Source: Cyanobium sp. FGCU52
Lineage (GTDB): Bacteria > Cyanobacteriota > Cyanobacteriia > PCC-6307 > Cyanobiaceae
Assembly (NCBI GenBank): GCA_024958715.1
Contig: JANWUS010000080.1
Coordinates: forward strand, 1 to 53,413
Direction of reading: 5' to 3'
DNA: 53,413 bases
Notes under the pieces: model-generated
The model's database searches: none
Seen by the model: only the letters and a program-made list of their open reading frames with translations
Told to the model about the DNA's origin: nothing
Part shown: one piece after another, positions 36,018 to 43,699 of the stretch
Layout of the letters: every line of letters begins with the position of its first letter
How positions within the stretch are numbered: the first letter of the stretch is position 1
Translations under genes and position numbers: made by a program

Positions 36018-37864
36018 GCCTCGTGCGCCCAGAAGACTGGATTCCGCACGGCGTCGCTGATCTTGAGCCGCGCGCGTGGGAGGCGCTGCGGCAAAGGGAA
36101 AGAAGCGTTCTCGTCACGGCAGGGGCAGGCGCGGGAAAGACGGAGTTTCTGGCGCAGAAGGCAACCTATCTTCTCCAGACCGGCTTGTGCCGTGCGCCTA
36201 AGCGTATCCTCGCCATCAGCTTCAAGCGCGACGCAGCCCGAAATCTTGCGGACCGGGTGGCAAAGCGCTGCCCGCCGGAGCAGGCTAGGCGCTTTAACTC
36301 CTACACGTTCGACGCGTTCGCGAAGGGCCTTGTGGATCGCTTCCGCGCGGCGATTCCGGACCCTTACCGGCCTGCTGCGGGCTACCGCATCGTGATGCCG
36401 CGAAGGCAGGATTACGAGGACTTTCTGGATGCCCAAAACTTCCGCGGCATCAATGTTAAGCAGCTTGAGCGTGCAATCGCCAGAGCGCGATTACCAGTCG
36501 TCAATTCAGGCTCGGAGCTTCAGCGCGCTGTCGCAGAGTACTGGCGTGTCCAATACAACGATTACGACCATGTCCAGCTTTCATTTCTGATGCTTAACAG
36601 GCTCGTCCTATTGCTCCTCAGGGAGAACCCGTCAATCCTCAAAGCCCTACACTTCACATATCCCGTCTTGTTTCTGGACGAGTTTCAAGACACAACTTTC
36701 GCCCAATTCCAGCTTCTGCGTTCCGCGTTCGATGGCAGCGAAGCGATCTTCACAGCTGTGGGAGACGACAAGCAACGCATCATGATGTGGGCGGACGCCA
36801 TGCCGGACGCTTTCGCTCAGTTCGAGCAGCAGTTCGGCGCGCAAAGGATTTCGCTGATCTCCAACTGGCGATCGCATGAGGATCTTGTCCGGATTCAGCA
36901 CGTCATCGCGAGCAGGATCGATCCGACCGTCGAAGAGCCCGAAGCCCGTGCCGACCGGCTGGTTGATGGTGATGTTGCGGCGATCTGGGAATTCGCGAGC
37001 GCGGATGAAGAAGCCAATTGCCTAGCACAGTGGATCGAGCGAGAAGTCAAGACGGGCAATGCCGAGCCTCATGAAGTAGCTATTCTTGTCCGTATGCGTG
37101 CGGATGAGGTTGAGTGCCAGCTTTCCCCCGCATGTGAAGCGCGCGGCCTCAGGCTGCGGAACGTCGCCCGCAACGTGGGTGACATCGCGATCCAGGACCT
37201 GCTCGGCGAAGACTTGACCAAGATGCTCCTGAGTTTGCTCCGCCTTGGGGCTGCGACGAGAAGCCCTGAGAACTGGAACTCAGCCTTGCAGGACTTGCAG
37301 TTTCTTGAGGCGGTCGATCCCGCCGATGAGGCGGGATTGCAGCACCTCCAGCTGCGACTTCAGGGATTTGTTCGCGAAATTCGGCGGACGTTGCGTCGCC
37401 TTGATCCCCTGCCGAACTCTGCAGGCGAGGCCGCGCAGGCAGCCCTCGACTTCATTGGGATACAGGTTCTACGCCGCGCATTTCCTTCCTATCAGCGCCA
37501 GCCTGATTTCGATCGCGTCTGGAATGGATTGGTGCTGCTGCTTCGTGAATGCCTAGAACGCGCAGGCACCTGGTCTGACGCCCTTGATGAGTTCGAGGGC
37601 CTTGGTCAGATCGCCCTCATGACGATCCACAAAAGCAAGGGCCTTGAGTTCCACACCATGATTTTCTATGGGCTCGACAATCAGACGTGGTGGAGTCTCA
37701 CGCCCGATCGCATGGAGGAGCTGAACTCCTTCTTCGTGGCGTTCACCCGCGCCAAGCAAAGAGCCTTCTTCACGTTGTGCATTGATCGCGGCCAACCACT
37801 GGTCTGGATTGAAAACCTTCTTGCTCCGGCGGGAGTCCGTCGCGTCCGTTTTCTTGGAGAATGA
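36014..37864 (+). CDS. UvrD/Rep-family superfamily I helicase (GajB-like)
   Basis: 616 residues. SF1A motifs: Walker A AGAGAGKT at 36-43, LFLDEFQDTTF (motif II, 219-229), GDDKQRI (motif III), ISNWRSHEDL (motif IV), MTIHKSKGLEFHTMIFYG (motif V) and FFVAFTRAKQRAFF (motif VI). All motifs look intact. The start overlaps the stop of the OLD nuclease gene by 4 bp. The pair is organised like Gabija GajA-GajB but this protein is longer than GajB (about 494 residues). The attC-like site 2 begins 15 bp after its stop. Confidence 0.9.
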   Translation: MSLVRPEDWIPHGVADLEPRAWEALRQRERSVLVTAGAGAGKTEFLAQKATYLLQTGLCRAPKRILAISFKRDAARNLADRVAKRCPPEQARRFNSYTFDAFAKGLVDRFRAAIPDPYRPAAGYRIVMPRRQDYEDFLDAQNFRGINVKQLERAIARARLPVVNSGSELQRAVAEYWRVQYNDYDHVQLSFLMLNRLVLLLLRENPSILKALHFTYPVLFLDEFQDTTFAQFQLLRSAFDGSEAIFTAVGDDKQRIMMWADAMPDAFAQFEQQFGAQRISLISNWRSHEDLVRIQHVIASRIDPTVEEPEARADRLVDGDVAAIWEFASADEEANCLAQWIEREVKTGNAEPHEVAILVRMRADEVECQLSPACEARGLRLRNVARNVGDIAIQDLLGEDLTKMLLSLLRLGAATRSPENWNSALQDLQFLEAVDPADEAGLQHLQLRLQGFVREIRRTLRRLDPLPNSAGEAAQAALDFIGIQVLRRAFPSYQRQPDFDRVWNGLVLLLRECLERAGTWSDALDEFEGLGQIALMTIHKSKGLEFHTMIFYGLDNQTWWSLTPDRMEELNSFFVAFTRAKQRAFFTLCIDRGQPLVWIENLLAPAGVRRVRFLGE

Positions 37865-37879
37865 GGGGCATATCCAGCG

Positions 37880-37957
37880 GCCCAACCACCGCATCCACTT
37901 GACCTGCGAATGCAGGCTTCGCCCGCTTTCGCAGGCAGGTGATGCGGAGCGTTCCTG
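37880..37957 (+). other. attC-like recombination site 2
   Basis: GCCCAAC (37880-37886) fits the RYYYAAC consensus of an R'' box and GTTCCTG (37951-37957) is the opposing core. In between, CCGCATC at 37889-37895 pairs with GATGCGG at 37941-37947, then ACTTG and CCTGCGAA pair onward with two extrahelical bases (C37896 and A37902) on the left strand. The right end GGAGC-GTT is identical to that of site 1. The primase gene begins 9 bp further (stop codon at 37966). Confidence 0.75.
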
Positions 37958-37965
37958 ACAACACC

Positions 37966-39579
37966 TCAAGTTCGGTCTACGGATGTGCTCCCCACCGGCT
38001 CCAGCACATCAAGCACCGCCATCAACTCCGGCTCAGGATCGTCAGCCAACAGCTGTCGCACTCGATTCCCGCACTGACTGAGCTCCTCCAGGAGGCCACC
38101 GAGCTCAGGATCCAGGCGTGGCGCAAGGGCCAGGGCGGCGGCGGGCAGCAAATCCCCTGGCTCCTGGGTTTCTTCCCCCTCCGGCAGCCTCTGGTGAAGG
38201 ACCTGCAGACACTCCAGTGCCCGCCGATGCAGTGGGGTTTGCAAGGCCAGCCCAACCAGAGCAGGCCGACTTGCGGGACTGGCGAGGAACAGCCGCAGAG
38301 CCCTCCGCTCCGCCCGCATGACCGCCTCCCCCTCCGGGGAAGCAAGATCGGTTTCCCTTGTGGGAGCCGCCGGAGCCGGAGCCCGCGGCACCGCCCCCAA
38401 CTGCTGCTGCAACCGCTCCTCCGCCCGCCTGCGCAGCGGCCCTATCGGCAACAGAGCAAGCAAGGCCGCCGCCTGCCGTTCACACCGCTGCAGCACCGCC
38501 AGATCCTCCGGCGCCGCCCGGGCCGGTTCAAGCAGCTGCTCCAACTCCCAGTGCAGCCAGTGGCTAGCCCGATCTATCCACTGGCGGAAGGCGTTCGGCC
38601 CCTCCCGGCGCACCAGGCTGTCGGGATCGCTTCCGGCGGGCAGATCGAGCACCGCGAGCTCCAGCGACCCGGCGATCACCATCGGCCGCAGGTCTTGGAT
38701 CACCTGGGCAGTGGCCTTGCGCCCCGCCTCATCGCCATCGAACGCCAGGATCAACCGCCGGGCCCCGAGGCGCTCCAGCCGCTGGCGCTGCTCGGGCGTC
38801 AGGGCCGTGCCCAGTGCTGCCACCACGTTCTCGATCCCGCCCTGGTGCAGCTGGATCACATCCAGCGGCCCCTCGACGAGCAGCACCGCCTCGTGGCGCC
38901 GGATGGCTGCGGCGGCATGGTGGAGGCCAAAGAGCAGCTCGCTTCGGCGGAAGAGGACATCGGCTTTGGTGTTGCGGTAGCGGGGTTCCTGGTCGCCGAT
39001 GGCCCGGCCCGCAAAGCCGCAGCAGCGTCCCTGGGCATCGCACAGGGGAAGCATCAACCGCTGGCCCGCTACCCCCAGGCCCCATGCACGGGCGGTGTCG
39101 GAGGTGAGGCCCCGCGCCTGCAGGTAGGCCGCCGCCGGGCCACCGGCTTCCAGATCCTTGAGGAGCGCCTGGTGAAAGCGCTGCTGCTGCTCCGCCCGTT
39201 GGGCGCGCAGGTGCTCCCGCTCGCGCCGCTCGGCCTCCAGCCGCTGCTCGGCCTCCGGATCGGCTGCGGGCCGGGGGATGCCGTAGCGCTCGGCGAGTTC
39301 CTGCACCGCTTCAATGAAGGTCAGGCCCTGCCGGTCCTGCAGCCAGCCGATCGGATCACACCCTCGGCGGCACACGAAGCAGTGCACCCGGTTGCGCTGG
39401 GGGCTCACCGTGAGCGACGGCCGGCGGTCGTCGTGCCAGGGGCAGTGGGCCAGGAAGTCGCGTCCAGCCTTGCGGAGCTCCTGCTGACCGAACAGGTCGG
39501 TAATGCGGGCCCGCTGGCGAACGTTCTCTATCCACTCGGCCGGCAGGCCTCCCGTCGGGCCCCTGGCCTGCTGGCTCAT
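37966..39579 (-). CDS. DnaG-type primase
   Basis: 537 residues. The N-terminal CHC2 zinc finger has Cys46, His49 (HCPWHDD), Cys67 and Cys70 (CFVC). The catalytic core includes RYRNTKADVLFRR and a TOPRIM fold with VLLVEGPLDVI and ILAFDGDEAG. It lays RNA primers at replication forks. The C-terminal ~200 residues are Ala/Arg/Glu-rich and may replace the helicase-binding domain. It is the last gene of the leftward initiator-helicase-primase operon (4-bp overlap with the helicase). A chromosomal dnaG presumably exists elsewhere, so this is the element's own copy. Its 3' end lies 9 bp from the integron block and could have been altered by it. Confidence 0.9.
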   Translation of the reverse strand: MSQQARGPTGGLPAEWIENVRQRARITDLFGQQELRKAGRDFLAHCPWHDDRRPSLTVSPQRNRVHCFVCRRGCDPIGWLQDRQGLTFIEAVQELAERYGIPRPAADPEAEQRLEAERREREHLRAQRAEQQQRFHQALLKDLEAGGPAAAYLQARGLTSDTARAWGLGVAGQRLMLPLCDAQGRCCGFAGRAIGDQEPRYRNTKADVLFRRSELLFGLHHAAAAIRRHEAVLLVEGPLDVIQLHQGGIENVVAALGTALTPEQRQRLERLGARRLILAFDGDEAGRKATAQVIQDLRPMVIAGSLELAVLDLPAGSDPDSLVRREGPNAFRQWIDRASHWLHWELEQLLEPARAAPEDLAVLQRCERQAAALLALLPIGPLRRRAEERLQQQLGAVPRAPAPAAPTRETDLASPEGEAVMRAERRALRLFLASPASRPALVGLALQTPLHRRALECLQVLHQRLPEGEETQEPGDLLPAAALALAPRLDPELGGLLEELSQCGNRVRQLLADDPEPELMAVLDVLEPVGSTSVDRT

Positions 39580-41201
39580 GGGATCACGACTCCCGGATAG
39601 AGGTGGGAGCCGCAGAAGGCCAGGCGCGCCTCGTCGGCCTCGAGGAAGCAGTGGCTCCGGTCGATCCGGATCACGGTCTTGCCCAGGTCGTCCTCGGCCA
39701 TCTGGCCGTGGCGGAACTTGCCGTGGTGCACCTCCAGCAGCCCAGGCGGTGGCGGCGGGCCATCCCCCGGTTTGGGGCGATCGATCAGCCAGACCGCAGA
39801 CGCGAAACGCTCCAGTTCCGAGGTGCCGGCAAGGTGGGAGACATCGGGGCCGCTGCTTGAGCCGTAGGCGCCGCGGTTGAGCTGGGCGACGACGATCACA
39901 TCGAGGTCGCAGCGGCCGGCGAGGGCCTTGATCTGCATGGCCCGGGCCGCCAGTTCGGCGGTGGTGTTGGGGCCGTAGCCGGGGCTGGGCCCCATGGCGT
40001 GGAAGTGATCGAGCACCACCACCGCCAGCTCGGGATGGGCGGCCTTGGTGTCCTCCACCAGGGCGGCGAACTCCTCCACCGTCGCCCCGAAACGGGACTG
40101 GTAGAGCACCGGGCCCATCGGCTCCCCATCCGGCCGTCTGCCCTCCGCGAAGGCCGCGGCCCAGGCCTCCAAACGCAGCTGGTCATCGCCGGCGATCACG
40201 CGCCCCCGGCCCTCGAGGTCGTTGGTGCTGTACAGAGGCTCGTAGCGGCCCAGGGCCCGGCGGCAGTAGTGGGCGAGCAGGCGGGCGGCGATGGCGCGGC
40301 GGCTGAGCTCGCAGGAGAAGAACAGCACGCCCGCGCCGTTGTGGGCCAGGCCCATGGCGGCCGCCACGGCCACGGTGGTCTTGCCGATGCCGGAGCGGGC
40401 GGCCAGCACCCAGGTGCTCTCCCCTTGGCCCCGCAGGACGCCGCCGCGCATGTCCAGATCGAAGCTGGGGATGCCGGTGGAGATCGGCACCGGCCGATCG
40501 GCCGCGGGCAGGGTGGCGAGGCTCAGGCATTCGCGGGCCGCATCGGCGGCGGCGAGCACGGGCTGGCTCTGGCGGAAGCGACCGGCGGTGATGGCGGTGG
40601 CCTCGTTGAGCATGCGGCGGCAGTCCTCCAGTTCGGCCTCGATCGCCACGTCCCGCCTCTCCCGGGCCAGCAGACGCCGCAGGGCGGGGTAGAAGCACTG
40701 GCGGGCCTTGGCGGACTGGAGCAGGTCGCAGGCGATCGGGAAATCGAGCGCCGAAGCACCCTCCCCCCAGGCCACCAGTTCGGCCAGGGCCTGCTCCACC
40801 TCCTGCACGCTGCCGCGGAAGCGGCCGGCGCGGGCGCGCTCGCGCAGCCCCTGGCGCAGGGCCTCGGCGTTGATGGTGGTGATGTCGCGCTGGCCGCGGA
40901 AGACGGCATCGATCTCACCGGCGATCAGCCTCAGCTCACCCGTGCTCCAGATCCCCTCGGGCACCGCCTCGTTGAAGCGCAGGCCGATGCGACGGCGGAA
41001 CAGGCCCCAGAGGGCACCGTTGTCGGCGGGTCCGCGGAGGATCGCGGCCAACAGGGCCTTCTCGTGCTCCAGCAGATCGGGCGGCGGCGGTTCCTGGCTG
41101 GGGGCCGGCACGGGCAGGGGGCCACGGGCGGTGGCGATCCAGTCCCCCTCGGTGATCAGCTCATCGAGCAAGGCGGGATCGAAGGCAGGGGCAGTGCTCA
41201 T
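39576..41201 (-). CDS. DnaB-like replicative helicase
   Basis: 541 residues. The N-terminal region (LLEHEKALLAAILRGP...) is the DnaB N-domain that binds primase. The RecA-like C-domain has Walker A AARSGIGKTT, SCELSRRAIAARLLA (motif H1a), VVVLDHFHAM (Walker B), VVAQLNRGAYG (H3) and SELERFASAVWLI (H4). The GTSELERFA block is typical of DnaB but the protein is more divergent than the chromosomal helicase of cyanobacteria. It overlaps both neighbours by 4 bp, so initiator, helicase and primase are made together. Confidence 0.9.
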   Translation of the reverse strand: MSTAPAFDPALLDELITEGDWIATARGPLPVPAPSQEPPPPDLLEHEKALLAAILRGPADNGALWGLFRRRIGLRFNEAVPEGIWSTGELRLIAGEIDAVFRGQRDITTINAEALRQGLRERARAGRFRGSVQEVEQALAELVAWGEGASALDFPIACDLLQSAKARQCFYPALRRLLARERRDVAIEAELEDCRRMLNEATAITAGRFRQSQPVLAAADAARECLSLATLPAADRPVPISTGIPSFDLDMRGGVLRGQGESTWVLAARSGIGKTTVAVAAAMGLAHNGAGVLFFSCELSRRAIAARLLAHYCRRALGRYEPLYSTNDLEGRGRVIAGDDQLRLEAWAAAFAEGRRPDGEPMGPVLYQSRFGATVEEFAALVEDTKAAHPELAVVVLDHFHAMGPSPGYGPNTTAELAARAMQIKALAGRCDLDVIVVAQLNRGAYGSSSGPDVSHLAGTSELERFASAVWLIDRPKPGDGPPPPPGLLEVHHGKFRHGQMAEDDLGKTVIRIDRSHCFLEADEARLAFCGSHLYPGVVIP

Positions 41202-42526
41202 GACGCGGCCGCAGGGGTGGATTGGATTTCGCCTTCTCGGTCGGGCTCGCCGTACTGCCTGGCTGCAGCCCCGCTCTGCCCGTAGCCGGCAGCCTCCAGC
41301 AGCTCCGCCAGGCGCCGCTTCTCGCCCCGACTGAGCTGCAGGGCCGCCACGCCCTGGCCACGCCAGTGGTGCCCGTCCCAGGCGAGCAGAGCCAGCGCCC
41401 TCTCCAACTCCGGATCAGCGGCAGAGCCGCCCGCAGCGGCCTCCGGCCGGGTAACAGCCGAGCGGCTTTCACTCCAGGCGAACAGGTGCCAGGCCTCCGG
41501 GCCTGCGTCGCGCTCCGCTCCGGTGGCGCGGAACAGCAGGTCGAAGAACTGGTGCGACGGCCTACGGCTCCCATCAGGCAGGAGCGGATAGGTGCGGCGG
41601 AACCAGGGCGGCACCTGGGCCAGGGCCAGCTCCAGCCGGGCCAACAGTGCGGCGCTTCCGCCCGCATGCTCCAGAGCTCGCCGATGGCGGGCAGAGCGAC
41701 CGCGGGTGAGGCTCAGCCGCTGGGGGGCGGTCCACTCGGCCGGGCAATGGCGCTGGAAGCAGGCCAGCAGTTCGGCCTGGAGGGCGCCGGAGCTGGGCGC
41801 CGGGGCTCTTCCGTGGCCCTGTCGCCCCTCATGGTCTTGAGGCCCCTGCTGCGCCTGAACCGCAATCTGCCTTTGGGCGGGGGAATCCTCTGCGCTCGAT
41901 TCCTCCTCGGGCCTGCTTGATCGGGGAGCTTGCTTGCTGGCTTTGGAGCCGAATCGAATCCGGCTGTTGGGGGAGAGAGTTTTTCCTCTGCTCCTTTTCC
42001 CTCTTCTTTTTTCTTCTTTTTGGAAGTTCTTTTCTAATGTGGCGCAGCTGTTGAGCCAGGGGTGGCTCACGGTTTGAGCCAGGGGTGGCTCAGCAGGTGA
42101 GCCAGGGGGTGGCTCAAGGTTTGATCCAGGGGGTGGCTCAGCGTGTGAGCCAGGTGGCTCAGGAATTGAGCCAGGGTCACCGGAGAAAGGTGGCTCAACA
42201 GTTGAGCCACCCCCCTGCTCTACCGGCACCTCAGAAGACCCCAGCCCATAGAGCCGATAGATGCAGCTCTCGGAACCATCCGGGTGGATGCTGATCGCGC
42301 CATGGTGCTCCAGCCGCTCCAGGTCGGCCCGCACCGTGTTGCGGCTGAACCCGTGGCGGCGGGCATAGTCCCGCGCCGACCAGCGCAGCTCGCTGGCGCC
42401 CTCGGCCTGCCACTCCAGGTCGCCGTAGAGCAGGGCCACCCGCATCGCCGTGGTGGGGTCGATGGAAAGCGAACGGCGCAGGTGATGGATCAGGGCGCCC
42501 GGCAGGTTGGGAACGGTGCGCTTCAT
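41198..42526 (-). CDS. Replication initiator-like winged-helix protein
   Basis: 442 residues from the ATG at 42526, preceded by a strong GGAGGGG ribosome binding site. Residues ~1-90 form a winged helix (LIHHLRRSLSIDPTTAMRVALLYGD, then SARDYARRHGFSRNTVRADLER). The middle, ~95-150, is a Pro/Glu/Gly repeat (units of EPP-P-GS) encoded by the iteron array at 42052-42209. A Lys/Arg-rich linker follows, then a C-terminal domain ending REGEIQSTPAAAS. Its stop overlaps the helicase start by 4 bp. Placement upstream of DnaB and DnaG genes and iterons within the gene resemble lambda O. No family identity beyond the wHTH. Confidence 0.75.
   Translation of the reverse strand: MKRTVPNLPGALIHHLRRSLSIDPTTAMRVALLYGDLEWQAEGASELRWSARDYARRHGFSRNTVRADLERLEHHGAISIHPDGSESCIYRLYGLGSSEVPVEQGGGSTVEPPFSGDPGSIPEPPGSHAEPPPGSNLEPPPGSPAEPPLAQTVSHPWLNSCATLEKNFQKEEKRRGKRSRGKTLSPNSRIRFGSKASKQAPRSSRPEEESSAEDSPAQRQIAVQAQQGPQDHEGRQGHGRAPAPSSGALQAELLACFQRHCPAEWTAPQRLSLTRGRSARHRRALEHAGGSAALLARLELALAQVPPWFRRTYPLLPDGSRRPSHQFFDLLFRATGAERDAGPEAWHLFAWSESRSAVTRPEAAAGGSAADPELERALALLAWDGHHWRGQGVAALQLSRGEKRRLAELLEAAGYGQSGAAARQYGEPDREGEIQSTPAAAS
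42052..42209 (+). repeat. Iteron array inside the initiator gene, putative replication origin
   Basis: Five complete copies of a palindromic unit TGAGCCAGGGGTGGCTCA (arms TGAGCCA/TGGCTCA, centre of 2-5 G) start at 42052, 42075, 42098, 42122 (one T change) and 42146, i.e. every 23-24 bp. A split copy (42167 and 42191) and a half-site (42203) follow. Spacing of about two helical turns fits initiator-binding iterons. To the left, 41968-42040 is T-rich/pyrimidine-rich, a candidate DNA-unwinding element. Confidence 0.75.
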
Positions 42527-42727
42527 GGCTGCCCCTCCGGCCGCTGGCCGCCTGGCGGAGGGACATCGCAAGCGGGCCCGGGGACGGGGGCGCCACGGGA
42601 TGGGGGCATGGCGGACAGGACCACCGATCCTGTGCGATACCGGACAGGCTACGCAGATCCGCGTTTGGTAGTCAGTGATGCGAACTCGTACAGGCTGGGG
42701 CATAGTGGTCGCATCGCCCTGCCTCCC
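42527..42727. promoter_or_regulatory. Divergent control region between initiator and regulator genes
   Basis: Two copies of the element's operator occur: CTGTGCGA-TA-CCGGACAG at 42630-42647 (6 of 8 arm pairs) and a half-conserved copy with the intact arm TCGTACAG at 42686-42693. The second is followed exactly 9 nt later by TAG (42703) and then 22 nt to the regulator ATG. ACAGGA/TCCTGT half-sites also flank the first copy. This resembles a phage-type bidirectional switch. Confidence 0.6.
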
Positions 42728-43531
42728 ATGCCCTTCTCCGCCCTGATCCAGGAGAACTGGCCCGCCTGCCTGCCGGATCCCGAGCAGCTGGCACTTCCGG
42801 GCGCCCTGCGGCGTGAGGCCGGCCGCCATCACTTCACCGAAGCCCTCAACCACCTGCTGAAACCGATCAGCCACCCCCAGCTCAGCGACCTGGCGGACTG
42901 GGCCTGCAACGAGAGCGGCAGCCTGCACACCTCACAGATCTCGCACCTGCGCAACAACAAGATGCGCATGCTCGGCACCAAGAGCGTCGATGCCCTCGGG
43001 CGCCTCAACCAGGCGGCCTGGATCTTTCAGCACAGGCCCGAGTTGAGGGACCGCCTCGGCACCGCTGCCCTCACCCCCCGCATCGAAGCGATCCTTGAGG
43101 TCTTTGCTCCGCTGCTCGACCCCAGGACCCAACTGCCGCTGGGCTCCGGCGAGTTCCTGTACCTCTACCTGGGCTACCTCCGGCTGCCGATCGAGCCCCC
43201 GCTGGTCCTTGACCAGAAGCAGAAGGAGCAGCTGGCCGAGCGGATCGGGATCTGGCTGGATCAGCAGCTCTCTGCCAGGGGCCTGAGCTTCCGTGACGCC
43301 TCCAGCCGGATCCGGCTGGCCTGGTCGGGCGAGACCGCAGGCGCCGATCGGCTGGTGCGTGTCATCAGTGGCCTGGAGGACTACAGCGCCCGCGACCTTG
43401 CCGGCGAATGGGAGCGGATCACGGCAACGGCCGCTGCGGTGTTGGAGCGCCCGCTCACCCCACGGAGCCTGGCGGAGGAGCTGCTCGGCGGCGGACTGGA
43501 GGTCGGGAGCTCGGGGGCGAAGACAGCCTGA
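42728..43531 (+). CDS. HTH-containing regulator-like protein, 267 aa
   Basis: From the ATG at 42728: MPFSALIQENWPACLPDPEQ. A probable helix-turn-helix lies around LSDLADWACNESGSLHTSQI and RNNKMRMLGTKSVDALGRLN. The C-terminal half (DQKQKEQLAERIGIWLDQQL, then FRDASSRIRLAWSG) is helical and of unknown role. The layout of N-terminal HTH and a larger C-terminal part, divergent from the replication operon, is like a phage repressor. It is a good candidate for the protein that binds the repeated palindrome, but this is inference. The upstream open frame to 42284 lies over the initiator gene and is not part of it. Confidence 0.65.
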   Translation: MPFSALIQENWPACLPDPEQLALPGALRREAGRHHFTEALNHLLKPISHPQLSDLADWACNESGSLHTSQISHLRNNKMRMLGTKSVDALGRLNQAAWIFQHRPELRDRLGTAALTPRIEAILEVFAPLLDPRTQLPLGSGEFLYLYLGYLRLPIEPPLVLDQKQKEQLAERIGIWLDQQLSARGLSFRDASSRIRLAWSGETAGADRLVRVISGLEDYSARDLAGEWERITATAAAVLERPLTPRSLAEELLGGGLEVGSSGAKTA

Positions 43532-43593
43532 AGAGGCACGGAAGCCCTCCAGTGGATCAGCAGCCGCTGACAGGACACCCACAACCTTGTTGC

Positions 43594-43611
43594 CTGTTCG
43601 AAGTCGAACAG
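43594..43611. promoter_or_regulatory. Operator-like palindrome upstream of the sigma factor gene
   Basis: CTGTTCGA-AG-TCGAACAG, a perfect 8-bp inverted repeat in the gap between the regulator stop (43531) and the sigma start (43700). It matches the CTGTWCGA-NN-TCGWACAG family with T in place of the variable A. A further half-site TCGAAC follows at 43634. Confidence 0.65.
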
Positions 43612-43699
43612 CCAGCATCCGACCGATCCGTAGTCGAACCGGCTTTGCTCTGGAGCAGGTCTTCCCTGCCTCCCCACGGCCGCCGGTCCCCCTGCTGCC

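Larger units (their letters stand above)
29991..37957 (+). mobile_element. Integron-like block: intI remnant, attI-like site, two cassettes with attC-like sites
   Basis: Components in order: intI remnant (29991-30194), GTTAGCC core site (30329-30335), cassette A (about 30330-33042; 411-aa protein and DyP peroxidase), attC-like palindrome (32962-33048), cassette B (about 33043-37951; 239-aa protein and OLD/UvrD pair), attC-like palindrome (37880-37957). All plus-strand genes share one orientation, as in cassette arrays. The cassettes are larger (2.7 and 4.9 kb) and more polycistronic than usual. Their A+T content and the middle boundary near 33801-34026 differ within the array. Confidence 0.72.

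Noticed and set aside
42676-42693. Operator family as a LexA box
   Set aside because: The cyanobacterial LexA consensus I know (RGTAC-N3-DGTWCB) has a different arm and spacing. I could not fit it to CTGTWCGA-NN-TCGWACAG.
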